Source: Bacillota bacterium
Lineage (GTDB): Bacteria > Bacillota > Clostridia > Peptostreptococcales > Anaerovoracaceae
Assembly (NCBI GenBank): GCA_030526355.1
Contig: JAUNDC010000010.1
Coordinates: 1-64,000, forward strand
Direction: 5' to 3'
DNA: 64,000 bases
Of the stretch, positions 18,431 to 27,404 are shown one piece after another. The first letter of the stretch is position 1. Each line of letters starts with the position of its first letter. Below the pieces are notes generated by a model. That model was not told the DNA's origin and ran no database searches. It saw only the letters and a list, made by a program, of their open reading frames with translations. Made by a program: the position numbers and the translations under genes.

Positions 18431-18464
18431 TAAAAAAACAGGGACGAATTCTCGCCCCCTATGT
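18431..18464 (-). terminator. intrinsic terminator inside the late operon
   Basis: On the minus strand ACATAGGGGGCGA pairs imperfectly with TCGTCCCTGT around a GAAT loop and is followed by seven T residues. It lies between the Fn3 fibre gene and the adaptor gene. Confidence 0.7.
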
Positions 18465-18467
18465 TTT

Positions 18468-20024
18468 CTATGTCGTTTTCGTGTTAACTGCTACCCTCAG
18501 AGCATCTATATCAGAGGCCTTCATCGCGTCACCTCTGACCTTATCTGCAATATCCACAGCAATAACCTGAGATATGGCATTCTTCATTATGTTGTATGTC
18601 TCAGCCGTTATTGCATCGCCGCTTCTTACCAGCGGTATTGTTACAGCCTTGCCGATTGCCTGATTTCTAGCTATAACATAATCTCTCAGCCTGTTCCATT
18701 CATTTGCAGTGATTACTACAACCTGTCCGGAAATCTTTTCACTATCCCACAAGAAGTCATCACGCACATAAAAGCTGAACACATCAGAATAATTGATTAC
18801 TCCGCTTGATACCAATTCATTGTTTGATATTATTCTGAAGCTTATGTTCTTATTGCCGGCAGGAGCTATCACCAAAACAGGAGAACTTACGCTGCCTATT
18901 TCCATTAAAGTAGCCCATGTGCTCTCACCTTCAACCTGCGCCTGCACCTTATATGTTGTTCCGGACACAGCCTTATCAGACATCCATTCTATTGTACATT
19001 CCCTGGTGCCGAGTTTCTGTGTAATGTTATCGATTCTGGCAGTAGGCACTAAGGATGTATCCAGTAGTGTTTTTGCTGATGCAGTCAATGTTACAAGCAC
19101 CGTTGCTCCCATTTTTATCAGCACCTTCACATCATAGCTGATGTTTGATGTGAGTCCCGATATATTAACGCTTGCTGTAGTTCTCTGGCTCGACAATGTG
19201 GCATATGTTTTATATGTGCTCTCGGATGATTTCTTGTATTGAACTTCGATGGTTCTGGTGTAGTTTGGATAATCAAACATACCGGAAATGCTCGCCGTAA
19301 TGTACGTCGATTTTGGAGAAAGGGCTAAATAACCAGTCTCCTGAGGCGTGGTTATATATAACGATGCATATTTCAATTGAGTATCCCCATATTTCACATA
19401 TGCACTTATTCCGTATGTTGTATTTGGCAGAAGACTATAAAAAGTACACGGGAACTCTGTATACTGGCTCGACTTTGATACAGATGTAGCTCCTATGTAT
19501 GTGCTGCCGTTATACCAGTATATCATTGAATCATATCCGACAGCTTTAGGCAGTCCTGATATTTTCACCGTAGCATATGCCTGATTCTTGCTTACTTCGG
19601 ACAAAACAACATTATTGTATTTAGCGGAAATATTAGTGATAGATATATTGCTGCAGCTGGTCTCGGAAAGGTCACATGCACTTGCTCCAGAGTTGGATGC
19701 CTTGAATTTAATTTTCGTGAGAGTTGCTGTCCCAGGGCTGACATTTACAGATACTGTCATTTCTTTGGAATGTTTTGTTGTGCCACTCCATTTGCTGCTT
19801 GAACTCTTTAATACTACTGAATGCCACGACCCACCTACATATACTTTTGCTGTTATTTCGTGCCCTGTACCAAGCCAGGATGATGAATATTGCAACCAAC
19901 CAGTAATTTTGAATGTAAGAGATACCTTTGTTGGAGTTCTGCTATTTATACTGACGGCAACCGAATAATACGCATAAGGACCACCATATGTAGATTTTTT
20001 ACTATTAAGTATTGTTGTAGCCAA
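18468..20024 (-). CDS. fibronectin type III-like tail fibre protein
   Basis: A 518-residue beta-rich protein. Residues 1-130 form a jelly-roll-like N-terminal part. Residues about 130-410 hold three Fn3-like repeats (LPNTTYGISAYVKYG, LTSNISYDVKVLIKMG and a third). The C-terminal 100 residues are helical with repeated ITANEWNRLRDYV and ITAETYNIMKN. The start is a TTG seven bases after GGAGGTGTCATT. Fn3 domains on phage virions usually bind cell-surface sugars. It follows the BppU-like gene and is probably a host-contact fibre. Confidence 0.7.
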   Translation of the reverse strand: MATTILNSKKSTYGGPYAYYSVAVSINSRTPTKVSLTFKITGWLQYSSSWLGTGHEITAKVYVGGSWHSVVLKSSSSKWSGTTKHSKEMTVSVNVSPGTATLTKIKFKASNSGASACDLSETSCSNISITNISAKYNNVVLSEVSKNQAYATVKISGLPKAVGYDSMIYWYNGSTYIGATSVSKSSQYTEFPCTFYSLLPNTTYGISAYVKYGDTQLKYASLYITTPQETGYLALSPKSTYITASISGMFDYPNYTRTIEVQYKKSSESTYKTYATLSSQRTTASVNISGLTSNISYDVKVLIKMGATVLVTLTASAKTLLDTSLVPTARIDNITQKLGTRECTIEWMSDKAVSGTTYKVQAQVEGESTWATLMEIGSVSSPVLVIAPAGNKNISFRIISNNELVSSGVINYSDVFSFYVRDDFLWDSEKISGQVVVITANEWNRLRDYVIARNQAIGKAVTIPLVRSGDAITAETYNIMKNAISQVIAVDIADKVRGDAMKASDIDALRVAVNTKTT

Positions 20025-20036
20025 AATGACACCTCC

Positions 20037-21095
20037 TTATGCAAAAGCTACAGTAACTGCCGGCTCCCATGAAGTTCCATTGTGATATTTGATTGTTCCT
20101 CCGGCACTCGTATCAATCCATAAGATGTCAGTTCGCTCTGGCGCAGTGTCCCCGGCCTGGTATGTTCCATTTATAGGAATATTGCCTGAAGAAGTCCCTA
20201 TAAATAGTGTCTGTGCATCAGTAGCAAACCCCGGTTCTCCAGAATCAAGCACTGGCAAATCCGATAAATCTCCAGTTCTGAACTTGAGCAGTTTCTTTAT
20301 ATCCTCTGTGTCTGTAAAAAGCCCAGCAATAAAATTTCTTACAGCGTCGGATATTTTGTTATCGACATAAGTAACAGATGCTAGGTCCATATCAGTTATC
20401 AATTGAGCCAGAAGTTCTGCTGATGGATTCTGAGCAAGCTGAGCGTATTGCTCTGCAATATTAGCAGCAGTTTCTGATGCATTGACATATCCTTCTGCAT
20501 TCGTCAGATATTCCCTAATGTATTCTTCAAGTTCATCGATTCTTTCTTCACGTGCAAGCTCAGCCACTCTCCTTAGTGTTTCGGAGTCCATCCTGTCTCG
20601 TTCAGCTGTAGCAATAGCAGAGTTCCTGTTGATAAGTGTCAAGAGCGATGCATACTCACTAGAGCTGGCAACATTATCAGGCAAAGCTCCATCTGATAGG
20701 TTTTCTCCTACACGATAATTAAACCTTGTTGATGTGAGTGTTTTTCCATTTCCGGAAATCATTATCTGTCCAAAATGTGTCCCCTCCAGAACTGTCGCCT
20801 GTCCTTGCAGAGTAAAACTTATTCGTCCCTCTGCTGGATCCACCACCTGAATTGTATACGGATCATTATCGTTAATAATGCTCGGATCATCTGTAACACA
20901 AGACTGAATCTTATTGCCATCAGGTTTCAATATGTCTATAAAGACCTCTGTATATCCTGTGAAATCAAACGGTTCGATGCCGCTCATAAGCCTTACGTTA
21001 ACAATATTAGCGGTATCGTACTGCACAATACCATCGATAAGAACAACATTATTCACATCCACTGGCAGCGATATATTAAACTCCTTGTAATTCAT
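20037..21095 (-). CDS. BppU-like baseplate/fibre upper protein
   Basis: A 352-residue protein. Residues about 1-140 match the BppU N-terminal domain: YKEFNISLPVDVNN, FDFTGYTEVFIDILKPDG, GRISFTLQGQATVLEGTHFG. Residues about 155-235 are a coiled coil (ERDRMDSETLRRVAELAREER). The end carries a short carbohydrate-type module (GDTAPERTDILWIDT and YHNGTSWEP). BppU links receptor-binding proteins to the baseplate in siphoviruses; here it may serve the tail-spike hub. The start has ACGGAGGGAATT. Confidence 0.8.
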   Translation of the reverse strand: MNYKEFNISLPVDVNNVVLIDGIVQYDTANIVNVRLMSGIEPFDFTGYTEVFIDILKPDGNKIQSCVTDDPSIINDNDPYTIQVVDPAEGRISFTLQGQATVLEGTHFGQIMISGNGKTLTSTRFNYRVGENLSDGALPDNVASSSEYASLLTLINRNSAIATAERDRMDSETLRRVAELAREERIDELEEYIREYLTNAEGYVNASETAANIAEQYAQLAQNPSAELLAQLITDMDLASVTYVDNKISDAVRNFIAGLFTDTEDIKKLLKFRTGDLSDLPVLDSGEPGFATDAQTLFIGTSSGNIPINGTYQAGDTAPERTDILWIDTSAGGTIKYHNGTSWEPAVTVAFA

Positions 21096-21114
21096 AATTC
21101 CCTCCGTGATAACG

Positions 21115-21137
21115 AAAAGAGTGGCTTTCCGCCACTC
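21115..21137 (-). terminator. intrinsic terminator inside the late operon
   Basis: On the minus strand GAGTGGC (21137-21131) and GCCACTC (21125-21119) form a perfect 7-bp stem with a 5-base loop, followed by TTTTCG. It lies between the capsid-module gene at 21169 and the BppU-like gene. Confidence 0.7.
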
Positions 21138-21168
21138 CCTCCATGAATTTATTAATTATGTTGAAGAA

Positions 21169-21672
21169 TCAGTCTGCATAGGTAACCTGTTCTTTGTTGT
21201 CTTCCTGAAACTTCTTAAAGGCTCTTGCCTGTTCGAGCTGATTATTGAGAACTTCAGCGTACATTCTTGGTATTTCGACCTGTTCACCTCTCAAAATCTG
21301 GAGAGTCCTTCCGTTAATTGTAACATTAACTTCTTCAGGCTCGCCCGGTATGATCGGTAGAATATACGATACCTTTTCCATCGAATGTGCTCTCTGCTCT
21401 TCGGTCTCGCCTTGCTCAACGCTGTTTTCTTCTGGCTTATCATCTTTTGATGCACTTTCCATTTCAGCTTTAAGTTCAGCCTTAAGCTCTTCTCTGAGCT
21501 CCGCTTTGGCTTCCTCCATGATTTCAGCCTTAAGCTCTTCTCTGAGCTCCGCTTTGGCTTCCTCCATGATTTCAGCCTTAAGCTCAGTTTTAAGTTCTTC
21601 CTTTAAAGCATTATCTTCATTTTTGATGTCTTCGTTTGAACCATTCTGTTCTGTCCTAGTTTTTGTAGCCAT
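21169..21672 (-). CDS. coiled-coil head protein, likely capsid fibre or decoration
   Basis: A 167-residue protein. Residues about 20-75 are a long charged coiled coil that contains a 16-residue unit (EIMEEAKAELREELKA) twice in a row. The C-terminal domain, about 105-150 (VSYILPIIPGEPEEVNVTINGRTLQILRGE), is a small beta module seen near capsid genes of Firmicute phages. The ATG at 21672 is preferred over a TTG three bases upstream because of the GGAG spacing. It follows the major capsid gene by 14 bases. Confidence 0.7.
   Translation of the reverse strand: MATKTRTEQNGSNEDIKNEDNALKEELKTELKAEIMEEAKAELREELKAEIMEEAKAELREELKAELKAEMESASKDDKPEENSVEQGETEEQRAHSMEKVSYILPIIPGEPEEVNVTINGRTLQILRGEQVEIPRMYAEVLNNQLEQARAFKKFQEDNKEQVTYAD
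21481..21576 (-). repeat. two 48-bp tandem repeats within a coiled-coil gene
   Basis: Units 21481-21528 and 21529-21576 are near identical and encode the same 16 residues twice; a partial third copy follows. The repeat keeps the frame and the heptad pattern. Confidence 0.85.
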
Positions 21673-21686
21673 CAATATCTCCTTTC

Positions 21687-22685
21687 TTAGTTAGCTGCAG
21701 ATGGAAGCGATGCTGAATGTTCGATTCTTACCATGTATTCATCAACAAGAATCTTTGCTGTCTTAAGTAACTTCCAGCCTACAGATGATCTCTGGTCAAG
21801 AGGGTCACCAGTTCCAGCTGAGCCTTTCTGTTTAACGATATGTTCGATGCCTTTTCCTCCAAGAGTAGTGACGCCATATGCGTTTGCTCCAAGGATAAGA
21901 GTTCCATATACAGATACTCCTGAGACATCCCAGATTTTAGCCTCTGTAGATTCAACGAATCTTACTCCATAGAGCTTGCCAATCTCACCCTTGAAAATCT
22001 GCTCGGAACCTGCATATTTGGATGCTTCCACCCACTCGCTGTCATTCCACAGGTCGAATACTGTATCAGGATGTACTATGGCTACATAGTATCCGTTGAT
22101 TTTTTCAGCATTCTTAGCCTTCAAGTCACGGACAGCTTTCTTGATATCGGCTACCTTGAGAACGTCAGAAGCGGTGATGTTTGATCTAGAAGTCTTACCT
22201 CCTGCGTATCTTACATTTGTTCCACCTGCCAGAACTTCTCTGGTGATTGCATCAGATGTTCTCCCCGCCTGTGATGCCAGAATCTTTGTTGTTTCGAGCA
22301 GCACATTATCGATAGCTGTCAGTTCCAGCATATCAGAAGATACAATGTATCCACCGTACTGGGACAGTGTAGCTGTCATTGATGTTACAGAAAGTTTCTG
22401 TCCGTCTGGAGTTACACCTTCTGTAAGAGGAGTCATCTGTTTTGGCAGTGACGGGAATCTTCTGAATTCGATAGTCTTTCCGGATCTTGCCGGAATAGGT
22501 CTCTTCTGACCAAACTGGTCATGTACTAGATACGGTTCTGCAGTTCTGATCAGAGTCATATCGTAATACGTTTTCATTTCAGGAGATAAATCCTGTCCCG
22601 AACCTGTCTGTGTTGTGACGTTGGTATTGAGTGCAGCGTCAAACATATGTGTATGTAATTTTTTTAATACGTTTACATTAACCAT
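21687..22685 (-). CDS. major capsid protein, N4 gp56-like family
   Basis: A 332-residue HK97-fold capsid subunit of the N4-gp56 type: EFRRFPSLPKQMTPLTEG, then LSQYGGYIVSSDMLELTAIDN, then GYYVAIVHPDTVFDLWNDSEW. The N-terminus is MVNVNVLKKLHTHMFDAAL. The motif KLHTHMFD at residues 9-16 is shared with the scaffold protein encoded just upstream. By analogy with phage 80alpha, this may be a cleavage site for the Prp-like protease at 23729-24031, which would remove about 15 residues. A GGGAG site precedes the ATG. Confidence 0.92.
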   Translation of the reverse strand: MVNVNVLKKLHTHMFDAALNTNVTTQTGSGQDLSPEMKTYYDMTLIRTAEPYLVHDQFGQKRPIPARSGKTIEFRRFPSLPKQMTPLTEGVTPDGQKLSVTSMTATLSQYGGYIVSSDMLELTAIDNVLLETTKILASQAGRTSDAITREVLAGGTNVRYAGGKTSRSNITASDVLKVADIKKAVRDLKAKNAEKINGYYVAIVHPDTVFDLWNDSEWVEASKYAGSEQIFKGEIGKLYGVRFVESTEAKIWDVSGVSVYGTLILGANAYGVTTLGGKGIEHIVKQKGSAGTGDPLDQRSSVGWKLLKTAKILVDEYMVRIEHSASLPSAAN

Positions 22686-22724
22686 TAATTTATTTCTCCC
22701 TTCTCTTTCGACAAGGGGATTTCA

Positions 22725-23639
22725 TTACAACCGGATTTTTTCTCCGTTCATAACTCTTCTTTCCACCTCGGCGAAATCTTTGTCTGTCCATTTCGACGGG
22801 TCTGTTTTTCTGATAACAGCAGATGCCTGTGATGCTGCATTCTCTGCTGGTCTTGCCTGTCTTGCCCTGAAGTTATTTACAACTTGCTGAGTAGCTGTAT
22901 TCTTCGCTTCTCCCATTGCTCCGCTTAAGATATCTCCCATATGAGCTGTAAAGAATGCATCTCTTACGGAGTAACCGCGGTTGAGCTTGTCAGAGAAATC
23001 AGGATTATCAAGCTCATGCATAAGGTCAAAGCCAGGATATGAGTTCTTCAGTTCAGCTGCTTCCATTTCCCATCTGTTAAATGTCTGCTGCTTCTCTGCC
23101 TGTCTCTGCATTTCCTCACGCATACTTCTGCCCTGCGCAGCTTCCATCTGAAGCCTGAGGTTATCTCTATACTGTTTTGCTGTAGCATAACCGTTCTCTT
23201 CTGCTCTTGTTGCGTACAGACTCTCGTCATTTGCTATCGCAGCTTCAAGTCCCTTTATATCTCCAGGGTTTACTCCATACATTGCATAAAGCGGTGCAGT
23301 CGCTCTGGCATAATCATCAATAATAGCCTGGCTATCCTGAGCATTCTTGAATCTCTGCTGCATGATGCCCTGAACGCGATTATTGAACTGCTGTGCATAC
23401 TGCCCTTTAATAAGCTGTTCAAACTCAGCTTCAATGTCTGTTTCACCCTGCTGTGAACCCGCTGCTGTATCGTCAGAGCCGACCTGACCTTCCTCTTCTC
23501 CCGCCTCGGCCTTTCCATAAACTACTGTAGGCTCTGCGCTTGATTCGGTTCCTCCTTCTGTAGAGGTACTGGCTGCTGCTCCATCACCATCTCCATCAAA
23601 CATGTGTGTGTGCAGTTTTTCTAATATTTCTTTGTTCAT
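22725..23639 (-). CDS. scaffolding protein
   Basis: A 304-residue scaffold. The start MNKEILEKLHTHMFDGDGDG at 23639 has AAAGGA upstream. It continues with an acidic, low-complexity stretch, then long helices rich in Q, R, E and A (about 90-260), and ends in a basic tail (KWTDKDFAEVERRVMNGEKIRL), the usual capsid-binding end. The motif KLHTHMFD at residues 8-15 is identical to that of the capsid protein. Position between portal/protease and capsid fits the role. Confidence 0.88.
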   Translation of the reverse strand: MNKEILEKLHTHMFDGDGDGAAASTSTEGGTESSAEPTVVYGKAEAGEEEGQVGSDDTAAGSQQGETDIEAEFEQLIKGQYAQQFNNRVQGIMQQRFKNAQDSQAIIDDYARATAPLYAMYGVNPGDIKGLEAAIANDESLYATRAEENGYATAKQYRDNLRLQMEAAQGRSMREEMQRQAEKQQTFNRWEMEAAELKNSYPGFDLMHELDNPDFSDKLNRGYSVRDAFFTAHMGDILSGAMGEAKNTATQQVVNNFRARQARPAENAASQASAVIRKTDPSKWTDKDFAEVERRVMNGEKIRL

Positions 23640-23694
23640 TATTTTTCCTTTCTGTGGATTAAAGAGACACGACCTCTTATCGTGAAATAAGTAT

Positions 23695-23722
23695 AAAAAA
23701 GAGGGAGAAAAATCTCTCCCCC
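23695..23722 (-). terminator. intrinsic terminator between protease and scaffold genes
   Basis: On the minus strand GGGAGA and TCTCCC pair and are followed by a TCTTTTTTATA tract. It lies in the 89-base gap between the Prp-like gene and the scaffold start and may set their ratio. Confidence 0.7.
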
Positions 23723-23728
23723 CACATA

Positions 23729-24031
23729 TCAATACACTTTAATGTGCTCCGGATAATTGTTCGCAAGGTGCCTAAATTCAAGCATTGCAGCCCCGAACAC
23801 CTCGTTTATTTTTTCGCACGGACATTTTATGTATATCCTGACATGACCATCTTTACAGATTGGTGGTTCTATGCCTAGATTAACCACGTACCTTACGAGC
23901 ATCGAACACAGTGTGGATACCTCCGCACATACATCGTTATATCCATTATCATTCTTATAATCCGAATGCCCACAACAGTCGAAGTACAGCGGTCCTGTTT
24001 CTCTTATATAATTCAATACTACTCTAGTCAT
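23729..24031 (-). CDS. Prp-like cysteine protease (prohead maturation)
   Basis: A 100-residue protein of the ribosomal-processing cysteine protease (Prp) family. The catalytic pair is visible: His22 in CGHSDY and Cys35 in NDVCAEVSTL, the same spacing class as host Prp (His22, Cys34). The C-terminal half (DGHVRIYIKC, MLEFRHLANNYPEHIKV) also fits. Host Prp trims the N-terminus of ribosomal protein L27, and in staphylococci it also trims phage 80alpha scaffold and capsid. Here the gene lies inside the head operon between portal and scaffold, so a phage-owned maturation protease is inferred. AAGGAGGAGACT precedes the ATG. Confidence 0.85.
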   Translation of the reverse strand: MTRVVLNYIRETGPLYFDCCGHSDYKNDNGYNDVCAEVSTLCSMLVRYVVNLGIEPPICKDGHVRIYIKCPCEKINEVFGAAMLEFRHLANNYPEHIKVY

Positions 24032-24041
24032 AGTCTCCTCC

Positions 24042-25934
24042 TTAAGATATCTGTGACTGTTTTCCAGCCTTTACTCTGGCTTTTGCAGTTCTCGTACTGT
24101 CCGTTTCTGTCTTGGCAGCTCTTTCTTCTGCCGTGCCTTCTCCTTTTTCAGGTACATTGCCACCCGAATCAGGTACAGGAGCCTGCCCCAATCCAACCAT
24201 AGCAGCTACACCAAGACCTGGATTCATTGCATCAATCTGCATAATAGCCTGCTGCATCATTTGGAACTGCTGCATAAATATACTGTTCTGCTGAATCTGC
24301 TGCCTGATTTTATCCTTGCCCTCAAATTCCATACCATCAAGACACACTAGAGCCGGTTCTGCATTCTGAGGAGCAAACATACCCATTCCGTAAAGCTCCT
24401 TCATGGTTTCGTTCTGTGCGGCTCGGCTGAATGGTGACTGCTTTTCTGCTGATATCTTGATATCAAATACAGCTCCATTTCTGCCATCAGTATTTCTTAT
24501 CATAGAATTATCGTACTGAACAAACTCATAGTCCCCATTATCTTTATCGAGACGAAATGAACGTGGCTCAGTATAGAATTGCCTTATCAGTTCGACTTTC
24601 AGGTAATCTTCCTGGCGTCTGCTTCTGTAAAGGATTCTGTTCAGCTGCCTAGGAAGTTTCGCACCAGCTTCCTGAAGAGCTGCTATTGCTGTTGCTGCAG
24701 TAATGCCTGACTGAGTGCTGCCCTGGGAAACGTCTCTATTCCCTGACGTTTCTTTCAGCTGGTCAATCAGATTTACCTGATGATTTACTACATATGCAGG
24801 TATTGGCTTTACGGGTATTTCTTTCATGCATTCATCAAGACTTGCTGATGTAGCTACCGGTACAATAGGGTTGTTCCAATCAAGAAAAGCATCAGTATCA
24901 ATATCACAGCCTTCGTTGACTGCCCACCTTGATGTAGATGCCATGGCTGCATTTTTTACTATAAGCTGGTCAAGCACATCGATTCTCGCTTGTGGGGACT
25001 TCATTATATCGACATAACCGAATCCCCACGGGCTTTCTTTGATTTTAAACAGAGGTGTTACAATAAAAGGATATTTGCCGTGGTCATACAATCCTTTATC
25101 TTTAAGAGCTGGATCATTTTCTGACGCATAAAGCAGTTCGCCATTACAAAACTTAACAAAATGCAGTAGCTGTTTTGGAGCAGTAATCTTCTTTCCTGAT
25201 TCAGGATCCTCCATTACAGGAACATCTATTGTCTTCTTGTAGTACATGTCCCAGACTTCTGTCTGTTTAGCTTCATCAACATTTTCATCTTTGTTAATGT
25301 ATTCGACAGTCATCCTCATTCCTCCAGTTTTTCCACTAAGCTGCGGATACTGTTTTTCAAGCGTCTCATTATCGTAAAGCCTTGCCACAAATATTGCCGG
25401 CGAATCCTGTATATCCTCTATTCCCGGCTTCCAGAACATATTGTGAACATCCACAATGTTTACTGAGATATCACCAAGTCCATCATTTAGTGAGTTGTCC
25501 CAAAGCACAGATGTAATACAACCTCCATCAATCAGCAGATCCAGAGCTTTGTCATCATATACCTGCTCATAGCCTGTCCTGTCATCTATTACAGGAATAA
25601 TATTCGTCAGCATCCTCGCTTCTGCTTCGGCATCAACGGCTCTTGGAAGAATGTTTGGCTTTGGATAGTTATCCATAATGTCAGCATGCTTATTGATAAT
25701 GCTGTTAAACAACCACGCTGATACCGCCTTTTCCTCACCGTCTCCTTCTTTAGAGTCCATCTGGTTCCAATGCCGCATCCTCCACCATTCCTGATTAGCA
25801 GTTGCTTTTTCGTCAATGCTCTTCTTCCCATCGCTATATTCAAGCAGCATTTCATAATACCTGGCAACATCATCGTTCGTTATTGTCTCCTGTGAAACCT
25901 CTTCCGGATTTCTGTTCTTTTCTTCCTTATCCAT
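24042..25934 (-). CDS. portal protein, P22-like
   Basis: A 630-residue portal of the P22-like family. Recognisable stretches are EWWRMRHWNQM near the start, SPWGFGYVDIMKSPQARIDVLDQLIVKN, and SGNRDVSQGSTQSGITAATAIAALQEAG with the following long helix (RILYRSRRQEDYLKVELIRQFY). Twelve copies would form the DNA channel. The C-terminus has a glutamine/methionine-rich helix (QQNSIFMQQFQMMQQAIMQ) and a low-complexity tail, like the P22 barrel. It starts 12 bases after terL. Confidence 0.88.
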   Translation of the reverse strand: MDKEEKNRNPEEVSQETITNDDVARYYEMLLEYSDGKKSIDEKATANQEWWRMRHWNQMDSKEGDGEEKAVSAWLFNSIINKHADIMDNYPKPNILPRAVDAEAEARMLTNIIPVIDDRTGYEQVYDDKALDLLIDGGCITSVLWDNSLNDGLGDISVNIVDVHNMFWKPGIEDIQDSPAIFVARLYDNETLEKQYPQLSGKTGGMRMTVEYINKDENVDEAKQTEVWDMYYKKTIDVPVMEDPESGKKITAPKQLLHFVKFCNGELLYASENDPALKDKGLYDHGKYPFIVTPLFKIKESPWGFGYVDIMKSPQARIDVLDQLIVKNAAMASTSRWAVNEGCDIDTDAFLDWNNPIVPVATSASLDECMKEIPVKPIPAYVVNHQVNLIDQLKETSGNRDVSQGSTQSGITAATAIAALQEAGAKLPRQLNRILYRSRRQEDYLKVELIRQFYTEPRSFRLDKDNGDYEFVQYDNSMIRNTDGRNGAVFDIKISAEKQSPFSRAAQNETMKELYGMGMFAPQNAEPALVCLDGMEFEGKDKIRQQIQQNSIFMQQFQMMQQAIMQIDAMNPGLGVAAMVGLGQAPVPDSGGNVPEKGEGTAEERAAKTETDSTRTAKARVKAGKQSQIS

Positions 25935-25946
25935 CTTTACTCCTCT

Positions 25947-27404
25947 CTACACTAAACTCATATACCCAGTAGCTTTCGGCTTGTACTGATCACGCAGCAT
26001 ATTAAGCGGATCATCAACGCTTCTTCCTGATGGCATACCTTTGTCAATATTTCTTCTTGGTTTGATAGGTCTTGCCATACACACATATCTCCATTCATCG
26101 TAGTTATGGTCTTCCTGCTTTGAATCTACGTCCTCTACATCAACCTCATCGTATATCAGTGACGGAATACACCTGATAAAATGTTTGCATGTATTAAAAA
26201 CATAGAACATGCTCTTTCCATTTTCATCAAATGCCAGTCTGTAGTGGCACTGCATTTTACCAGCTATTCTGTTATGGTCTGCCTTATTAAAATACACTTT
26301 ATTCTTGCTCATGGTCTCGGCTATGGATGGACCACCATCTTCCTGCCATATTGCAGGGTCTGCTACTCCTATAATCTGTCTGCCTTTTATCTGCGGGTCT
26401 GTTGTTTCTATTTCCCGTATCTTTGCAGCAACTTCCTCCACCGGCCATTTAACACCTGTATTTGGTTCTCCGGAACAACCATAAAGCTCTCTGATTCTAT
26501 AAAGGACTCCATCAGGATCAACCGCATACCAGCCTACAGAAAATGGTGCAGCAAATCCCCAGTCGAACCCTCTATATATTTTCCACCAATCTGGAATCTC
26601 AAATGGTTCAATAACATGGCTGAAGCGTCTGTCATTATAATGCTCAGGGTCATTTACAAACTCACTGAACACCTGTCCTGAGAACGAATCCCAATCACCA
26701 TATAAAAGTGCCCTCTTTTCTGCTTCAGGCATCATTCCAAGTGTAGCTATATAGTTCGGGTCATTCTCAAGCAATTTCTTATTATCAAATACCGTAGCAG
26801 GAACAAATATCCTTTTACGAACAATTTCTATCTTCTGTCCGTCTGGAGTCTCAACAATAACATTTTCTTTGACCGGTGTAAGAGGAGGTGCTGCAGTAAT
26901 AAATCTATCTTTTACCCAGTTATGACCTCTACCTCCGGGGTTTGTTGTAGCTCTTATATATACTCTAGTTCCGGGCCCGTTTGGTCTGGCTCTAGAATAT
27001 AGATAAGAATACTCATCATATTCGAAATGCGTCAGCTCATCAAATCCAACAAAGTCATATGCTTTACCCTGATAATTAATCCTATCCTGCTTTCTATTCA
27101 TTGACCCGAATACAATCTTTGCCCCTGCTGGAAATGTCCATGTATGCGATGTTGTATTATATCTGGCTCCTGGGAATGCTCTCGGATACAGAAGCAAACT
27201 CTTATCGATGAGTTCTGACAGCTGCGGATAAGTCCTTCTCAGTATAAGCCCTTTATAATGCGGGATATGTACCTGACGAAGAGCTTCGGCAACAAGCGCA
27301 TCGGATTTACCACCACCGGCAGCTCCTCCATAAAGACACTCAAACTCAGGTCGCTCCATAAATTTTTTCTGCTGAGGCTGAGGACTCCAAATTACATTAC
27401 TCAT
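25947..27404 (-). CDS. terminase large subunit
   Basis: A 485-residue packaging motor. The ATPase domain has Walker A GGAAGGGKS (residues 26-34) and Walker B FVGFDELTHF (about 115-124), with the coupling stretch IRATTNPGG. The C-terminal nuclease domain shows YRGFDWGFA and IGVADPAIW with metal-binding aspartates. The ATG at 27404 is preferred because GGAGG sits six bases before it and touches the earlier ATG at 27410. It overlaps the small-subunit gene by eight bases. Confidence 0.93.
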   Translation of the reverse strand: MSNVIWSPQPQQKKFMERPEFECLYGGAAGGGKSDALVAEALRQVHIPHYKGLILRRTYPQLSELIDKSLLLYPRAFPGARYNTTSHTWTFPAGAKIVFGSMNRKQDRINYQGKAYDFVGFDELTHFEYDEYSYLYSRARPNGPGTRVYIRATTNPGGRGHNWVKDRFITAAPPLTPVKENVIVETPDGQKIEIVRKRIFVPATVFDNKKLLENDPNYIATLGMMPEAEKRALLYGDWDSFSGQVFSEFVNDPEHYNDRRFSHVIEPFEIPDWWKIYRGFDWGFAAPFSVGWYAVDPDGVLYRIRELYGCSGEPNTGVKWPVEEVAAKIREIETTDPQIKGRQIIGVADPAIWQEDGGPSIAETMSKNKVYFNKADHNRIAGKMQCHYRLAFDENGKSMFYVFNTCKHFIRCIPSLIYDEVDVEDVDSKQEDHNYDEWRYVCMARPIKPRRNIDKGMPSGRSVDDPLNMLRDQYKPKATGYMSLV

